Shown: positions 25,617-34,607 of the stretch, one piece after another
How positions within the stretch are numbered: position 1 is the stretch's first letter
Layout of the letters: the number at the start of each line of letters is the position of its first letter
Source: Chryseobacterium sp.
GTDB lineage: Bacteria > Bacteroidota > Bacteroidia > Flavobacteriales > Weeksellaceae
Direction of reading: 5' to 3'
Assembly: GCF_029240215.1 (NCBI RefSeq)
Contig: NZ_JARBTK010000003.1
Coordinates: forward strand, 186,001-250,000
DNA length: 64,000 bases
Position numbers and translations under genes: made by a program
Notes under the pieces: model-generated
Seen by the model: only the letters and a program-made list of their open reading frames with translations
Told to the model about the DNA's origin: nothing
Database searches by the model: none

Positions 25617-26393
25617 ATGAAAATCAAGATTATTATTCCGCTTGTTCTGTTGGTTGTATTTTTAGGAGTTTCATTTCAAAAACTACAAGATAAACCTGTT
25701 CTTTATATTATCGGCGATTCCACAGTGCAAAATGGTTCTGGTAAAGGCTCTGATTCTCTTTGGGGATGGGGAAGTTTTATGAATTTATATTTGAATACAG
25801 ATAAAATTGAAATTCAAAATCACGCAAAAGGTGGCAGAAGCAGCAGAACTTTTTTGACGGAAGGTCGTTGGGATTCTATTATGAAAACGATTAAAAAAGG
25901 AGATTATGTTTTAATGCAGTTTGGTCATAATGACGGTGGTGAACTGGCAGATACATTACGGGCGAGAGGAACAATCAAAGGTATCGGAGAAGAGTCGAAA
26001 GCTATTTACAATCCGATCCGTAAAGTGAACGAAACTGTTTATACTTACGGTTACTATATGAGAAAATATGCAAATGAGGCGAAATCTAAAGGTGCAATTC
26101 CGATCATTGTTTCACCAGTTCCAAGAAATAAATTTAATCCAGAAGGAAAAATTGAAAAAGATCAGTACGGAATTTGGTCAGAGGAAGTAGCAAAACAAAC
26201 CGGAGCTTATTTCATTGATTTAAATGATATGGTTATCACAAAATACCAGGAAATGGGATCTGAAAAAGTAAAAGCTTTTTTCCCGAAAGATCATACCCAT
26301 ACCAATAAAGCTGGAGCGATGTTAAATGCAGAATTGGTAATAAAAGGCATCAAAAAACTAAAAGGTAGCGAACTAAAAAAATATATAAAATAA
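25617..26393 (+). CDS. Rhamnogalacturonan acetylesterase (CE12, SGNH), single-domain
   Basis: This 258-residue protein has an N-terminal membrane or signal segment (IIIPLVLLVVFLGVSF). The SGNH blocks are complete: Ser35 in IIGDSTVQNG, AKGGRSSRTFL, QFGHNDGG and KDHTHTNKAG. The size matches YesT/RhgT-type enzymes. It would deacetylate RG-I oligosaccharides in the periplasm, complementing the two-domain esterase at 18550. It starts 7 bp after the PL11 gene and ends 5 bp before the GH105 gene, so the three form an operon. Confidence 0.92.
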   Translation: MKIKIIIPLVLLVVFLGVSFQKLQDKPVLYIIGDSTVQNGSGKGSDSLWGWGSFMNLYLNTDKIEIQNHAKGGRSSRTFLTEGRWDSIMKTIKKGDYVLMQFGHNDGGELADTLRARGTIKGIGEESKAIYNPIRKVNETVYTYGYYMRKYANEAKSKGAIPIIVSPVPRNKFNPEGKIEKDQYGIWSEEVAKQTGAYFIDLNDMVITKYQEMGSEKVKAFFPKDHTHTNKAGAMLNAELVIKGIKKLKGSELKKYIK

Positions 26394-26398
26394 AAAAT

Positions 26399-27559
26399 AT
26401 GCGAAAACTATTAACAGCAAGCTTTTTTGCACTGGTTATAGGAGGTGTGACTTCCTGTTCGGTTCAGAAACAAAACGCTGCAGGCAAAGTAGAACTTCCC
26501 AACAAGAAAGAGATTCTGGAAGTTTCAACACGTGCTAACCAATATTTTATGAACAAATGGCCTGATACAGGAAAAGAAATTGTCGGTAAAAAAGTGTGGC
26601 CAAGCAATCTTTGGACACGAGCTGTTTATTATGAAGGATTAATTGCTCTTTATAAAGTAGATCCAAAAAAAGAGTATTATGACTATGCAATTTCATGGTC
26701 AGAAAACCACAAATGGGATATGATGCGAGACACTTATACCCGTAATGCAGACAATCAGGCTTGTGGACAGACTTATTTAGACCTTTATGAAATCGATGGT
26801 AAAAAAAATCCTGAGAGAATAAAATTGGTGAAAGCTTCCATAGATAGTATGATGGCTACCAATAAAATAGATGACTGGTGGTGGATCGATGCGCTTCAAA
26901 TGGGAATGCCTATTTTCACAAAACTTGGCAGAATGACTGGTGAAAAAAAGTATTTTGACAGAAATTACGAAATGTATACCTATACAAAATACAAACACGG
27001 GGGAAATGGTCTTTATAACCCAAAAGACAGACTTTGGTGGAGAGACAAAAGCTTCGTTCCGCCTTATAAAGAACCAAACGGGGAAGATTGCTACTGGAGC
27101 CGTGGAAACGGATGGGTAGTTGCTGCCTTGGCTCGTACGTTGGAAGATACACCTAAATCTGATCCTCATTATCAGGAATATTTGCAGGATTATAAAGATT
27201 TACTATCAGCTTTGATTCCAATTCAGCGAGAAGACGGATTTTGGAATGTAAGCTTGCACGATCCGACCAATTTTGGTGGGAAAGAAATGACAGGAACTGC
27301 TCTTTTCGTTTACGGAATGTCTTACGGAATCAATAATGGACTGATCGACAGAGAAACTTATTTGCCGGTTGTGGTTAAGGCTTGGAATGCCATTGTGAAA
27401 GATTCCGTTCAGCCCAACGGATTTTTAGGTTGGGTACAAGGAACAGGAAAAGAGCCTAAAGATGGTCAGCCGCTTTCTGTAAGCAAAGAACCTGATTTTG
27501 AAGACTATGGTTTGGGGTGCTTGTTGCTTGCAGGAAGCGAGGTTTATAAACTGAAATAA
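26399..27559 (+). CDS. GH105 unsaturated rhamnogalacturonyl hydrolase, lipoprotein
   Basis: This 386-residue protein has a lipoprotein signal (LVIGGVTSCSVQK, lipobox Cys). The (alpha/alpha)6 barrel of GH105 follows. Conserved segments are NADNQACGQTYLDLYE, DDWWWIDALQMGMPIF, YWSRGNGWVVAALA and the C-terminal EPDFEDYGLGCLLLAGSEVY. It removes the unsaturated galacturonyl residue left by the PL11 lyase, exposing rhamnose for the GH106 enzyme. The lipid anchor suggests attachment to the periplasmic face of the inner or outer membrane. It is the last gene of the PL11-CE12-GH105 operon, and a terminator lies 69 bp downstream. Confidence 0.93.
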   Translation: MRKLLTASFFALVIGGVTSCSVQKQNAAGKVELPNKKEILEVSTRANQYFMNKWPDTGKEIVGKKVWPSNLWTRAVYYEGLIALYKVDPKKEYYDYAISWSENHKWDMMRDTYTRNADNQACGQTYLDLYEIDGKKNPERIKLVKASIDSMMATNKIDDWWWIDALQMGMPIFTKLGRMTGEKKYFDRNYEMYTYTKYKHGGNGLYNPKDRLWWRDKSFVPPYKEPNGEDCYWSRGNGWVVAALARTLEDTPKSDPHYQEYLQDYKDLLSALIPIQREDGFWNVSLHDPTNFGGKEMTGTALFVYGMSYGINNGLIDRETYLPVVVKAWNAIVKDSVQPNGFLGWVQGTGKEPKDGQPLSVSKEPDFEDYGLGCLLLAGSEVYKLK

Positions 27560-27627
27560 TCAATTTTTTTCTAAAGCTTCATACATCCTTGGAATGGACT
27601 TTCCGAAAGAATTTTATTGAAAGGATC

Positions 27628-27655
27628 AATCAGAGTGTATGCTCTGATTTTTTGT
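27628..27655 (+). terminator. Rho-independent terminator
   Basis: Arms AATCAGAG and CTCTGATT pair around a 6-nt loop, then a T-run follows. It closes the PL11-CE12-GH105 operon. The rest of the 27560-27838 gap must hold the rhaT promoter, but no clear box was recognised. Confidence 0.8.
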
Positions 27656-27838
27656 TTTAAATGAAATCAGGATTGATGGGTGATCATTCATAAGTGGGTA
27701 AATAAAATATAATGGTAATTTTTATTTTAAAGATTATGAAAATGCCAATATCTTTGAGGATTTTACAAGCATGACACTACAAGATGCTTAGTTGCTTCCA
27801 TATCAGTAATTTTCAAATTCAAGCAAGACGATAAAATT

Positions 27839-28927
27839 ATGAATGCATTATTAGGAGTTTTTTTTCATTTCTTAGGAGGATTTTCTTCGGGAAGTTTTTA
27901 TTTACCATATAAAAAAGTAAAAGGATGGTCGTGGGAAACTTATTGGTTGATAGGAGGTGTTTTTTCTTGGATCATCGTTCCGCCGCTTACCGCTTTTCTT
28001 ACCATTCCTAATTTCTGGGACATTATTCAGAACGAAAGTTCTTCTATACTGGGACTGACGTTTTTGTTTGGTGCTTTGTGGGGAATAGGTGGTTTTACTT
28101 ATGGTTTGGGAGTTCGATATTTGGGAGTGGCGCTTGGAAGTAGCATTATTTTGGGACTTTGTATGGTTTTCGGATCATTGGTTCCCTCTATTTTTTATGA
28201 ATTTTCTCCTCAATCAGGAAAAGATAATATAGGTTTGATGATGTCAAGTTCTTGGGGACAATTTGTTTTACTTGGACTTTTTGTTTGTGTTATCGGAATT
28301 ATCATCAGCGGAAAAGCGGGAATGATGAAGGAAAAAGAACTTCAGACCGAATCAATAGATCCTCATGGAACACAGGTGAAAACGGAATACAAATTCGGAT
28401 TAGGATTAATCGTTTCCATCATATCAGGAGTTTTGAGTGCTTGTTTCAATTTCGGTTTAGAAGCAGGAAAGCCAATGGCAATCATGGCCAATGAAGCATG
28501 GAAGGTTGCCAATCCAAATCAGGGAGAATTTCTTTTCCAGAATAATGTAACGTATGTTGTCGTTCTTTGGGGCGGAATGGCAGTCAATCTGATCGGTTGT
28601 CTCTATCTAGCTTTTAAAAATAAATCTTATACAGATTACACCAAAAAAAATGTACCTGTTATAAAAAACATCATTTTCTGTGCATTGGCAGGAACGATGT
28701 GGTTTTTACAGTTCTTTTTCTACGGTATGGGAGAAAGTAAAATGGGGAACGGACCGAGTTCATGGATTTTGCACATGGCATTTATTATATTCATCGCCAA
28801 CCTTTGGGGCATCGTCATCAAAGAATGGAAAGGTGTTTCCAAAAAAACCATTACAACGATTGCAGCGGGAATGGTTGTAATATTTATTTCAATTTTAATT
28901 GTAGGATACGGGAATTCTTTAAGATAA
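27839..28927 (+). CDS. rhaT: L-rhamnose/proton symporter RhaT
   Basis: This 362-residue inner-membrane protein has about ten hydrophobic helices. The start MNALLGVFFHFLGGFSSGSF, followed by YLPYKKVKGWSWETYW, is the RhaT signature. The motif GVRYLGVALGSSIILGL is also conserved. It imports L-rhamnose with protons from the periplasm, where GH106 releases it. The gene lies alone between two terminators, so it is transcribed separately from the enzyme operons on either side. Confidence 0.94.
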   Translation: MNALLGVFFHFLGGFSSGSFYLPYKKVKGWSWETYWLIGGVFSWIIVPPLTAFLTIPNFWDIIQNESSSILGLTFLFGALWGIGGFTYGLGVRYLGVALGSSIILGLCMVFGSLVPSIFYEFSPQSGKDNIGLMMSSSWGQFVLLGLFVCVIGIIISGKAGMMKEKELQTESIDPHGTQVKTEYKFGLGLIVSIISGVLSACFNFGLEAGKPMAIMANEAWKVANPNQGEFLFQNNVTYVVVLWGGMAVNLIGCLYLAFKNKSYTDYTKKNVPVIKNIIFCALAGTMWFLQFFFYGMGESKMGNGPSSWILHMAFIIFIANLWGIVIKEWKGVSKKTITTIAAGMVVIFISILIVGYGNSLR

Positions 28928-28990
28928 GAATTTTAGTTTTGTAAGCTTTTATTAAATTTCATTCATACTTAATATAGTTTAAATTTTGCA

Positions 28991-29019
28991 AGGCACTGAT
29001 AAAGATCAGTGCCTTTTTC
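28991..29019 (+). terminator. Rho-independent terminator of rhaT
   Basis: A perfect 10-bp stem (AGGCACTGAT and ATCAGTGCCT) with loop AAAG is followed by TTTTTC. A short tandem repeat of TTTTTCTTTGC follows to about 29040. Confidence 0.9.
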
Positions 29020-29040
29020 TTTGCTTTTTCTTTGCTTTTT

Positions 29041-29286
29041 GTATGATTTTTTGTAAATATTATTTTGCTTAAAAGGTTTTAATATTGCTAATATTTATTT
29101 ATGGATTTCAAATTTTATTCAATTTTTTATAACTGAATCATTAATACTTTTAAATTTTATATCAAATATTTATAAATATTTAAGTTAAATTAAGAATTTT
29201 ATAATGCAGGATATGGCAGGATGCCAAAACTTTTGTAACAGTGTACTTTGGTGACAGAAATAAGTAATGTAAATAAAAATTAATAT
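29041..29286 (+). promoter_or_regulatory. Upstream region of the susC/susD operon
   Basis: These 246 bp are AT-rich and gene-free and must hold the susC promoter. A near-match to the -7 box (TACTTTGG, 29246-29253) and a small palindrome GGCAGGATGCC (29216-29226) lie ~35-70 bp before the start codon. Neither is conclusive. Confidence 0.35.
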
Positions 29287-32200
29287 ATGTCTTTAATAAT
29301 TAAACACAAGAATATTAAGCCGCTCATCGCACCGCTATTTTTGCTTGCGTCTGGCTTTATGTTTGGGCAACAAGCAGCAAGTGATACTGCAAAAGTAGAC
29401 ACTAAAGATATTGAAGAGGTTGTCGTTATCGGTTATGGTAAAGTAAAAAAATCTGACCTTACGGGATCTGTATCATCAGTATCTGCAAAAGACCTTGCGG
29501 CTACTCCGGCAATGAATGCTTTACAGGCTTTGCAGGGTAGAGCAGCAGGTCTTAATATTGTTACGGCAGGTGGTGCGCCTGGAGCAAATGCAAACGTTAC
29601 CGTTCGTGGTGGTGCATCGATTACTCAAGGAACAGAACCATTATATATTGTTGACGGTTTCCAGCTGGATAATGCTTTGAATATTATCAATCCTAACGAT
29701 ATTGAAAGCATTGATGTATTAAAAGGAGCTTCTGCAATCGCCATCTATGGTGCACGTGGTTCCAACGGTATTATTGTTATCAAAACAAAAACCGGGAAAA
29801 AGGGTAGAACAACTATCCAATATAATTCTTTTATGTCATTTGATATGCTTTCAAAGAAGCTGGATATGGTTTCAAACGCTGAGCAGTATGTAAAATATCA
29901 GTACGAGATGGCTCAGCTTCAGGGGAAAACTACCACATGGAGCAATGTTTTTGATAATGGCTTAGGTACAGATTCACCTGGATTTTATACCGGTGCTTTT
30001 AATAGAATCAGTAATCGCTACGGCTCAGAATCTGCGTTAGACTGGCAGGAAAAAATGCTGGGCGGAACAGGGATTACACAAAATCACAATGTAAATGTTT
30101 CTGCAGGTACAGACAAAACGCAGGCATTCATCAGTTATAATTACAACAGGCAGGAAGGTTTATTACAAAATTTCAGTGAAACCAGAAATTCATTACGTGC
30201 CAATATCAATTCAGAATTGTATAAAGGAATTCGTTTAGATTTCAGTTCGATGTTTACTACCAATTCTACAAACGGTGGTGGAGCATATTCAGGAATGAAA
30301 AAAATACTTCTTCAGCCCATTACAGGAGGAACATTATTTACACAGGATGAGCTATTCAATACTCAGACTTTCCCTGATTATTCTTCGTTAGACTCGAGTT
30401 TTGATACAGAGAATCCGTATATAGAAACTGCGGCATCTACTTCAAACAGAAGAACCAGAACATTTTTGGCTAACGTAGGTCTTGAATTTGATTTATTGAA
30501 GGATTTTACATTCAGAACTGCGGGATCTTATAACTGGACGAACACTAAGTCTACTTCATTTTCAGATAAAAATTCCCGTGCATTTCTTACAGACCCTGTA
30601 AATACAGGAATTAATGGAAGCATCGGCAATTCTGAAGCTTATAGATATCAAATTACTAATACTTTAACCTATAATAAGACTTTAGGTGAAAAACATAAAC
30701 TGACCGGATTAATAGGAAATGAAATTATCTATCAGGAAACTGAAAGTAACAGCATGAGACTGATAAAATTTCCTTCTATTTTAAATTACGGTTTAGATGA
30801 TATATCAAATGCTACAGTTGCAGATAAAGAAGCAGACAGATCTTCACTCAGCTTACTTTCATATTTTGCACGTGTAAACTATAATTATGATAATCGTTAT
30901 TTACTAACAGGTACAATTCGTCGTGACGGATCTTCAAAATTTGGTCCGGAAAACAGATGGGGTATATTTCCATCCGTGGCTGCCGCCTGGAGAGTTTCAG
31001 AAGAAGGTTTCTGGAAAAATTCTAAAATTGAAAATTATATCAATGATCTGAAGTTTAGATTTGAATACGGTATAGTTGGTAATAATAGCATCCCAAATAA
31101 TGTGTTCAGAACCAACGTGGTAGGAACCGATTATCCTTTGAGTAATACTGTAGGTAATTTAGCCTTAGTAACAAGCAGTGTTTTGGGCAATCGTATGGTG
31201 CAATGGGAGGAAATGAAATCTACCAACTTAGGAGTAGATTTGGCTTTGTTTAATAATAGAATTAAATTAACCTCCGAATGGTATAACAACAACGTAACCG
31301 GGATGTTGCTGCAAACTGTACTTCCTGCTTCTACTGGGTATTCAAGCACATATAAAAACATAGGTTCCATGAAAAATACCGGTATGGAATTCACATTAAA
31401 TTCAATCAATTTAAAATCTGAAAACTTCAGATGGTCTACAGATGCGAATATAGGATTTAATAAGTCAAAAGTATTGTCTCTGGATGAAGGAAGAACCTTC
31501 AGAAACTTCAGTGTAGGTAGTAACAGAGCAGGTATGGTAACCTATTACGCTACAGTTGGAGAAGAATTAGGAGATATGTATGGGTATGTTTATCAGGGAA
31601 TTTATACTACTGATGACTTTACTCAGGCATCAAATGGAACATTGACTTTGAAACCAGGGGTTGTGAAGCCAGCTTCAGGAACTCCAAAACCAGGTGATAT
31701 TAAATTTGCTGCGGATAATGAAGCAGGAGATCAATTTACAAGAAAATTAGTGAAAATAGGAAACGGTACGCCGGATTTTATCGGTGGATTGAGCAATAAT
31801 TTTTCTTACAAAGGTTTTGATCTTGCAGTATTTATGAAATTCAGCGTAGGTGGTGATGTTTATAATGCGACCAAGCATAGTATGAGTCCATATGCCTTAT
31901 TCCAAAATGTACCTTCAGAATTCGGGGATAACTATTATCATGTGGTTGATCCTAATACAGGACAGGCTGCAACGAGTTTGGTGAGATTAAAAGAACTTAA
32001 CCCTAATGAAAGTGATAGGCTTTGGAGCTTAGGAACTACAAACTCAAGCTATATCACTTATCCTTCATCGTATTATGTAGAAGACGGCTCATATTTAAGA
32101 ATTTCTATGATAACTTTGGGGTATTCTTTTCCTAAGGAATTTTTGAGTACTGTCAGATTGAGTAACGCACGTATTTATGCAACTGTTAATAACGTAGCGA

Positions 32201-32331
32201 CCATTACAGGTTATTCAGGATTTGATCCGGAAGTTTCGGCGGCAAGTGGTGTTACCGTTACTCCGGGATATGACAATTCTTCATTTCCAAGATCCAGAAG
32301 TTATGTTTTGGGTATCAATCTTACTTTTTAA
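29287..32331 (+). CDS. SusC/RagA-family TonB-dependent outer-membrane transporter
   Basis: This 1014-residue protein has a signal peptide (FLLASGFMFGQQ). A TonB-box-like EEVVVIGYGKVKKSDLTGSV follows directly, then the plug domain (about 50-165: LQGRAAGLNIVTAGGAPG, EPLYIVDGF, DIESIDVLKGASAIAIYGAR). A 22-strand barrel ends in an aromatic residue (SRSYVLGINLTF). The N-terminal carboxypeptidase-regulatory-like domain present in many SusC proteins is absent. It forms the pore of a SusCD complex importing RG-I oligosaccharides with TonB energy. susD follows 18 bp downstream. Confidence 0.95.
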   Translation: MSLIIKHKNIKPLIAPLFLLASGFMFGQQAASDTAKVDTKDIEEVVVIGYGKVKKSDLTGSVSSVSAKDLAATPAMNALQALQGRAAGLNIVTAGGAPGANANVTVRGGASITQGTEPLYIVDGFQLDNALNIINPNDIESIDVLKGASAIAIYGARGSNGIIVIKTKTGKKGRTTIQYNSFMSFDMLSKKLDMVSNAEQYVKYQYEMAQLQGKTTTWSNVFDNGLGTDSPGFYTGAFNRISNRYGSESALDWQEKMLGGTGITQNHNVNVSAGTDKTQAFISYNYNRQEGLLQNFSETRNSLRANINSELYKGIRLDFSSMFTTNSTNGGGAYSGMKKILLQPITGGTLFTQDELFNTQTFPDYSSLDSSFDTENPYIETAASTSNRRTRTFLANVGLEFDLLKDFTFRTAGSYNWTNTKSTSFSDKNSRAFLTDPVNTGINGSIGNSEAYRYQITNTLTYNKTLGEKHKLTGLIGNEIIYQETESNSMRLIKFPSILNYGLDDISNATVADKEADRSSLSLLSYFARVNYNYDNRYLLTGTIRRDGSSKFGPENRWGIFPSVAAAWRVSEEGFWKNSKIENYINDLKFRFEYGIVGNNSIPNNVFRTNVVGTDYPLSNTVGNLALVTSSVLGNRMVQWEEMKSTNLGVDLALFNNRIKLTSEWYNNNVTGMLLQTVLPASTGYSSTYKNIGSMKNTGMEFTLNSINLKSENFRWSTDANIGFNKSKVLSLDEGRTFRNFSVGSNRAGMVTYYATVGEELGDMYGYVYQGIYTTDDFTQASNGTLTLKPGVVKPASGTPKPGDIKFAADNEAGDQFTRKLVKIGNGTPDFIGGLSNNFSYKGFDLAVFMKFSVGGDVYNATKHSMSPYALFQNVPSEFGDNYYHVVDPNTGQAATSLVRLKELNPNESDRLWSLGTTNSSYITYPSSYYVEDGSYLRISMITLGYSFPKEFLSTVRLSNARIYATVNNVATITGYSGFDPEVSAASGVTVTPGYDNSSFPRSRSYVLGINLTF

Positions 32332-32349
32332 TATTTAAATGTTTCAATC

Positions 32350-34413
32350 ATGAAAAATATAGTTAATAAACACAATTTCATAAAAAGATTAATAATAATT
32401 CCATCCATTTTGATCGGTGGACTCAGTATCAATTCTTGTAGTGATGAATTTTTGAATCAACCTGCATATAATTCATCTGATACAGAATCGGTATTTACAA
32501 ATATAGAAACTGCAGATGCGTTTGTTCAGGGTCTTTACAGAGGTCTTGTTCCTACTGAAATGTTTTACCAATTGGGAGCGGGAGATACGGTTACGCATTC
32601 TTCAGAAGACGGATCAACCAATAATTCCAAATACAATATCTGTAATTATCAATATGATTCAAAAACTCCTAATACCGTTACAGGAATCTATGCTGCGATG
32701 TATGCTGTCATAGAAAGATCTAATATTGCAATCGATAGGTTACCAGATATGCCAGCTAGCGCAAAGCGTGATGCATTATTAGCAGAAGCAAAAGCCATTC
32801 GTGCATTTTGTTATTATAACTTAATAAGAGTTTACGGCGACGTACCTGCAATCTGGATACCTTTAGAAGAAGCAGATCCAAATGATCCGAGTACGCTTTA
32901 TCCCAAACGTACTTCACGTGATGTAATTTATGATAAGGTTATTGGTGATATACAAGAATCTATTAACAGTATGCCGACTTCTAACGGAACACCGGAAAGA
33001 CTAAACAAACAGTCGACTAATGCGCTTTTGGCAAGAATTGCTTTATATGCAGCAGGATATTCTCTTCGTTGGGATCTTAATACAGGATCTGCAGGTACAA
33101 TGTCTCGTCGTCCGGATAACGCTAGGGTACAACAATTGTATCAGATTGCAGATGCTGCAGCGGCAAGTGTGATTAATGGTGGTACCAATAGTTTAGTACA
33201 GGCTCAGGGAGGAAAAAGTGGTTTTGAAGCTTTATGGTTTAATTTCGACAGAAGAAATTTTGCAACTGTAAATCAGGAGATGCTTTGGCACATTGCTGAA
33301 TACGGACCGAATACAAACTCTGCTTTTGGAGTGTATGCACATCCAGGTTCTAGAGGGGGCACTTATGGTTCTCGTAAGGCTTTACAGTTCATATTACCTA
33401 GTTATTACCTGTCTTTCGATCCGGCAGATAAACGCAGAGATGTTGCCACTACTTCTTACAGTATCTACTTCTTAAAAACCGGTAATGCAAGTGATACATG
33501 GGTAGATGTAGGAACTACATATTCTTGTATTATGCCGGGTAAATTCAGAATCAGTTGGTGTGTGGAGCCACAGGCTGCAGATGCACGTAATCTGAATATT
33601 CCTATTATCAGATATGCTGATGTATTATTGATGTATGCAGAAACACAAAATTATTTAAATGGAGGACCCACTGCTTCGGGTATTGCTGCATTACAGCAGG
33701 TGAGAAACCGTGCGGGAATTGGTTCCATGACAATTCCAAGCGGTCAGCAGGCTTTCGAATCTGCTATTGTTCAGGAGCGTAAGTGGGAATTTTCAGACGA
33801 ATTTATGCTTCGTACCGATTTGATCAGAATGAATCGTATTGCTAGTGAAATTGATGCAACTAAACAGGCAATGAAAAACTTGTCAAACCGTACAGGTCAG
33901 TTTGCAAATACACCAATTTATCGTCTTTACAAATTTCATAAAAATGCACAGGTTTACGGAGATCCGTTCTTGGCAGTGACTTATATAGACTTAACAAATC
34001 CTACACAAATTGCAGCTGTTCAGGCAGTTCCTACAAACTCAAGTGGTTATGCAGCCTATCAGGTAACTTTGAAAAATATAGCAGCAGCAAATGGGCAAAC
34101 TTCAACCACTGATGACAAATGGTATCCTGTGAATATGTTCCAGGCTTATACAAGTACATTTAATGGTAATGCAAGAAAAGCTGTAGGATTTGTTGAAGGA
34201 TTTAATGCACTTCAGATTGGAAATATCATTTATACAAAACCAACCGGATCATTTGAGAACGGAGGAGTCTATCCAAACTGGATCGAAGGTGGAGGAGATG
34301 GTCTTTTCTACGGATTTGTACCAAATAAAACGGAATTACTTCCTTTTGCGGCAGCTTCTGCAGGTCATCCATTGGTCGATAACCCGAATTTGACTCAGCT
34401 TCCTGGATACTAA
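32350..34413 (+). CDS. SusD/RagB-family surface glycan-binding lipoprotein
   Basis: This 687-residue protein has a lipoprotein signal (LIGGLSINSCSDEFLNQPAY). The TPR-like SusD fold shows in AEAKAIRAFCYYNLIRVYGD, PLRYADVLLMYAE-like text (IPIIRYADVLLMYAETQNYL), QVRNRAG and the C-terminal region. It forms the lid over the SusC barrel and captures RG-I fragments at the cell surface. It is encoded immediately after susC. No third surface lipoprotein follows, unlike many Bacteroides loci. Confidence 0.95.
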   Translation: MKNIVNKHNFIKRLIIIPSILIGGLSINSCSDEFLNQPAYNSSDTESVFTNIETADAFVQGLYRGLVPTEMFYQLGAGDTVTHSSEDGSTNNSKYNICNYQYDSKTPNTVTGIYAAMYAVIERSNIAIDRLPDMPASAKRDALLAEAKAIRAFCYYNLIRVYGDVPAIWIPLEEADPNDPSTLYPKRTSRDVIYDKVIGDIQESINSMPTSNGTPERLNKQSTNALLARIALYAAGYSLRWDLNTGSAGTMSRRPDNARVQQLYQIADAAAASVINGGTNSLVQAQGGKSGFEALWFNFDRRNFATVNQEMLWHIAEYGPNTNSAFGVYAHPGSRGGTYGSRKALQFILPSYYLSFDPADKRRDVATTSYSIYFLKTGNASDTWVDVGTTYSCIMPGKFRISWCVEPQAADARNLNIPIIRYADVLLMYAETQNYLNGGPTASGIAALQQVRNRAGIGSMTIPSGQQAFESAIVQERKWEFSDEFMLRTDLIRMNRIASEIDATKQAMKNLSNRTGQFANTPIYRLYKFHKNAQVYGDPFLAVTYIDLTNPTQIAAVQAVPTNSSGYAAYQVTLKNIAAANGQTSTTDDKWYPVNMFQAYTSTFNGNARKAVGFVEGFNALQIGNIIYTKPTGSFENGGVYPNWIEGGGDGLFYGFVPNKTELLPFAAASAGHPLVDNPNLTQLPGY

Positions 34414-34549
34414 TCAATAACAAACACCACATCAAAATATTAATTCATTTTTAACCTAATTAAAATTACCGTACAGCTGAGCCGAAACGTGATAAATATC
34501 ATTGTTAATTTATCTTTAAATAATCAGTTCAGCAGTATAGTACGGGATG

Positions 34550-34577
34550 CTGTAAAAATTACTACAGTCTAAATTTG
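34550..34577 (+). promoter_or_regulatory. rhaDE promoter with candidate operator
   Basis: TAAATTTG (34570-34577) matches TAnnTTTG and lies 30 bp before the start codon. Just upstream, CTGTA (34550-34554) and TACAG (34563-34567) form an imperfect 18-bp palindrome in the spacer, where a repressor would act. Wider arms CCGTAC (34469) and GTACGG (34540) also flank the region. Binding by the GntR-type regulator at 41986 is a guess. Confidence 0.45.
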
Positions 34578-34607
34578 GGTTAAAATTCAGAAACAAAAAG
34601 AAAACAA

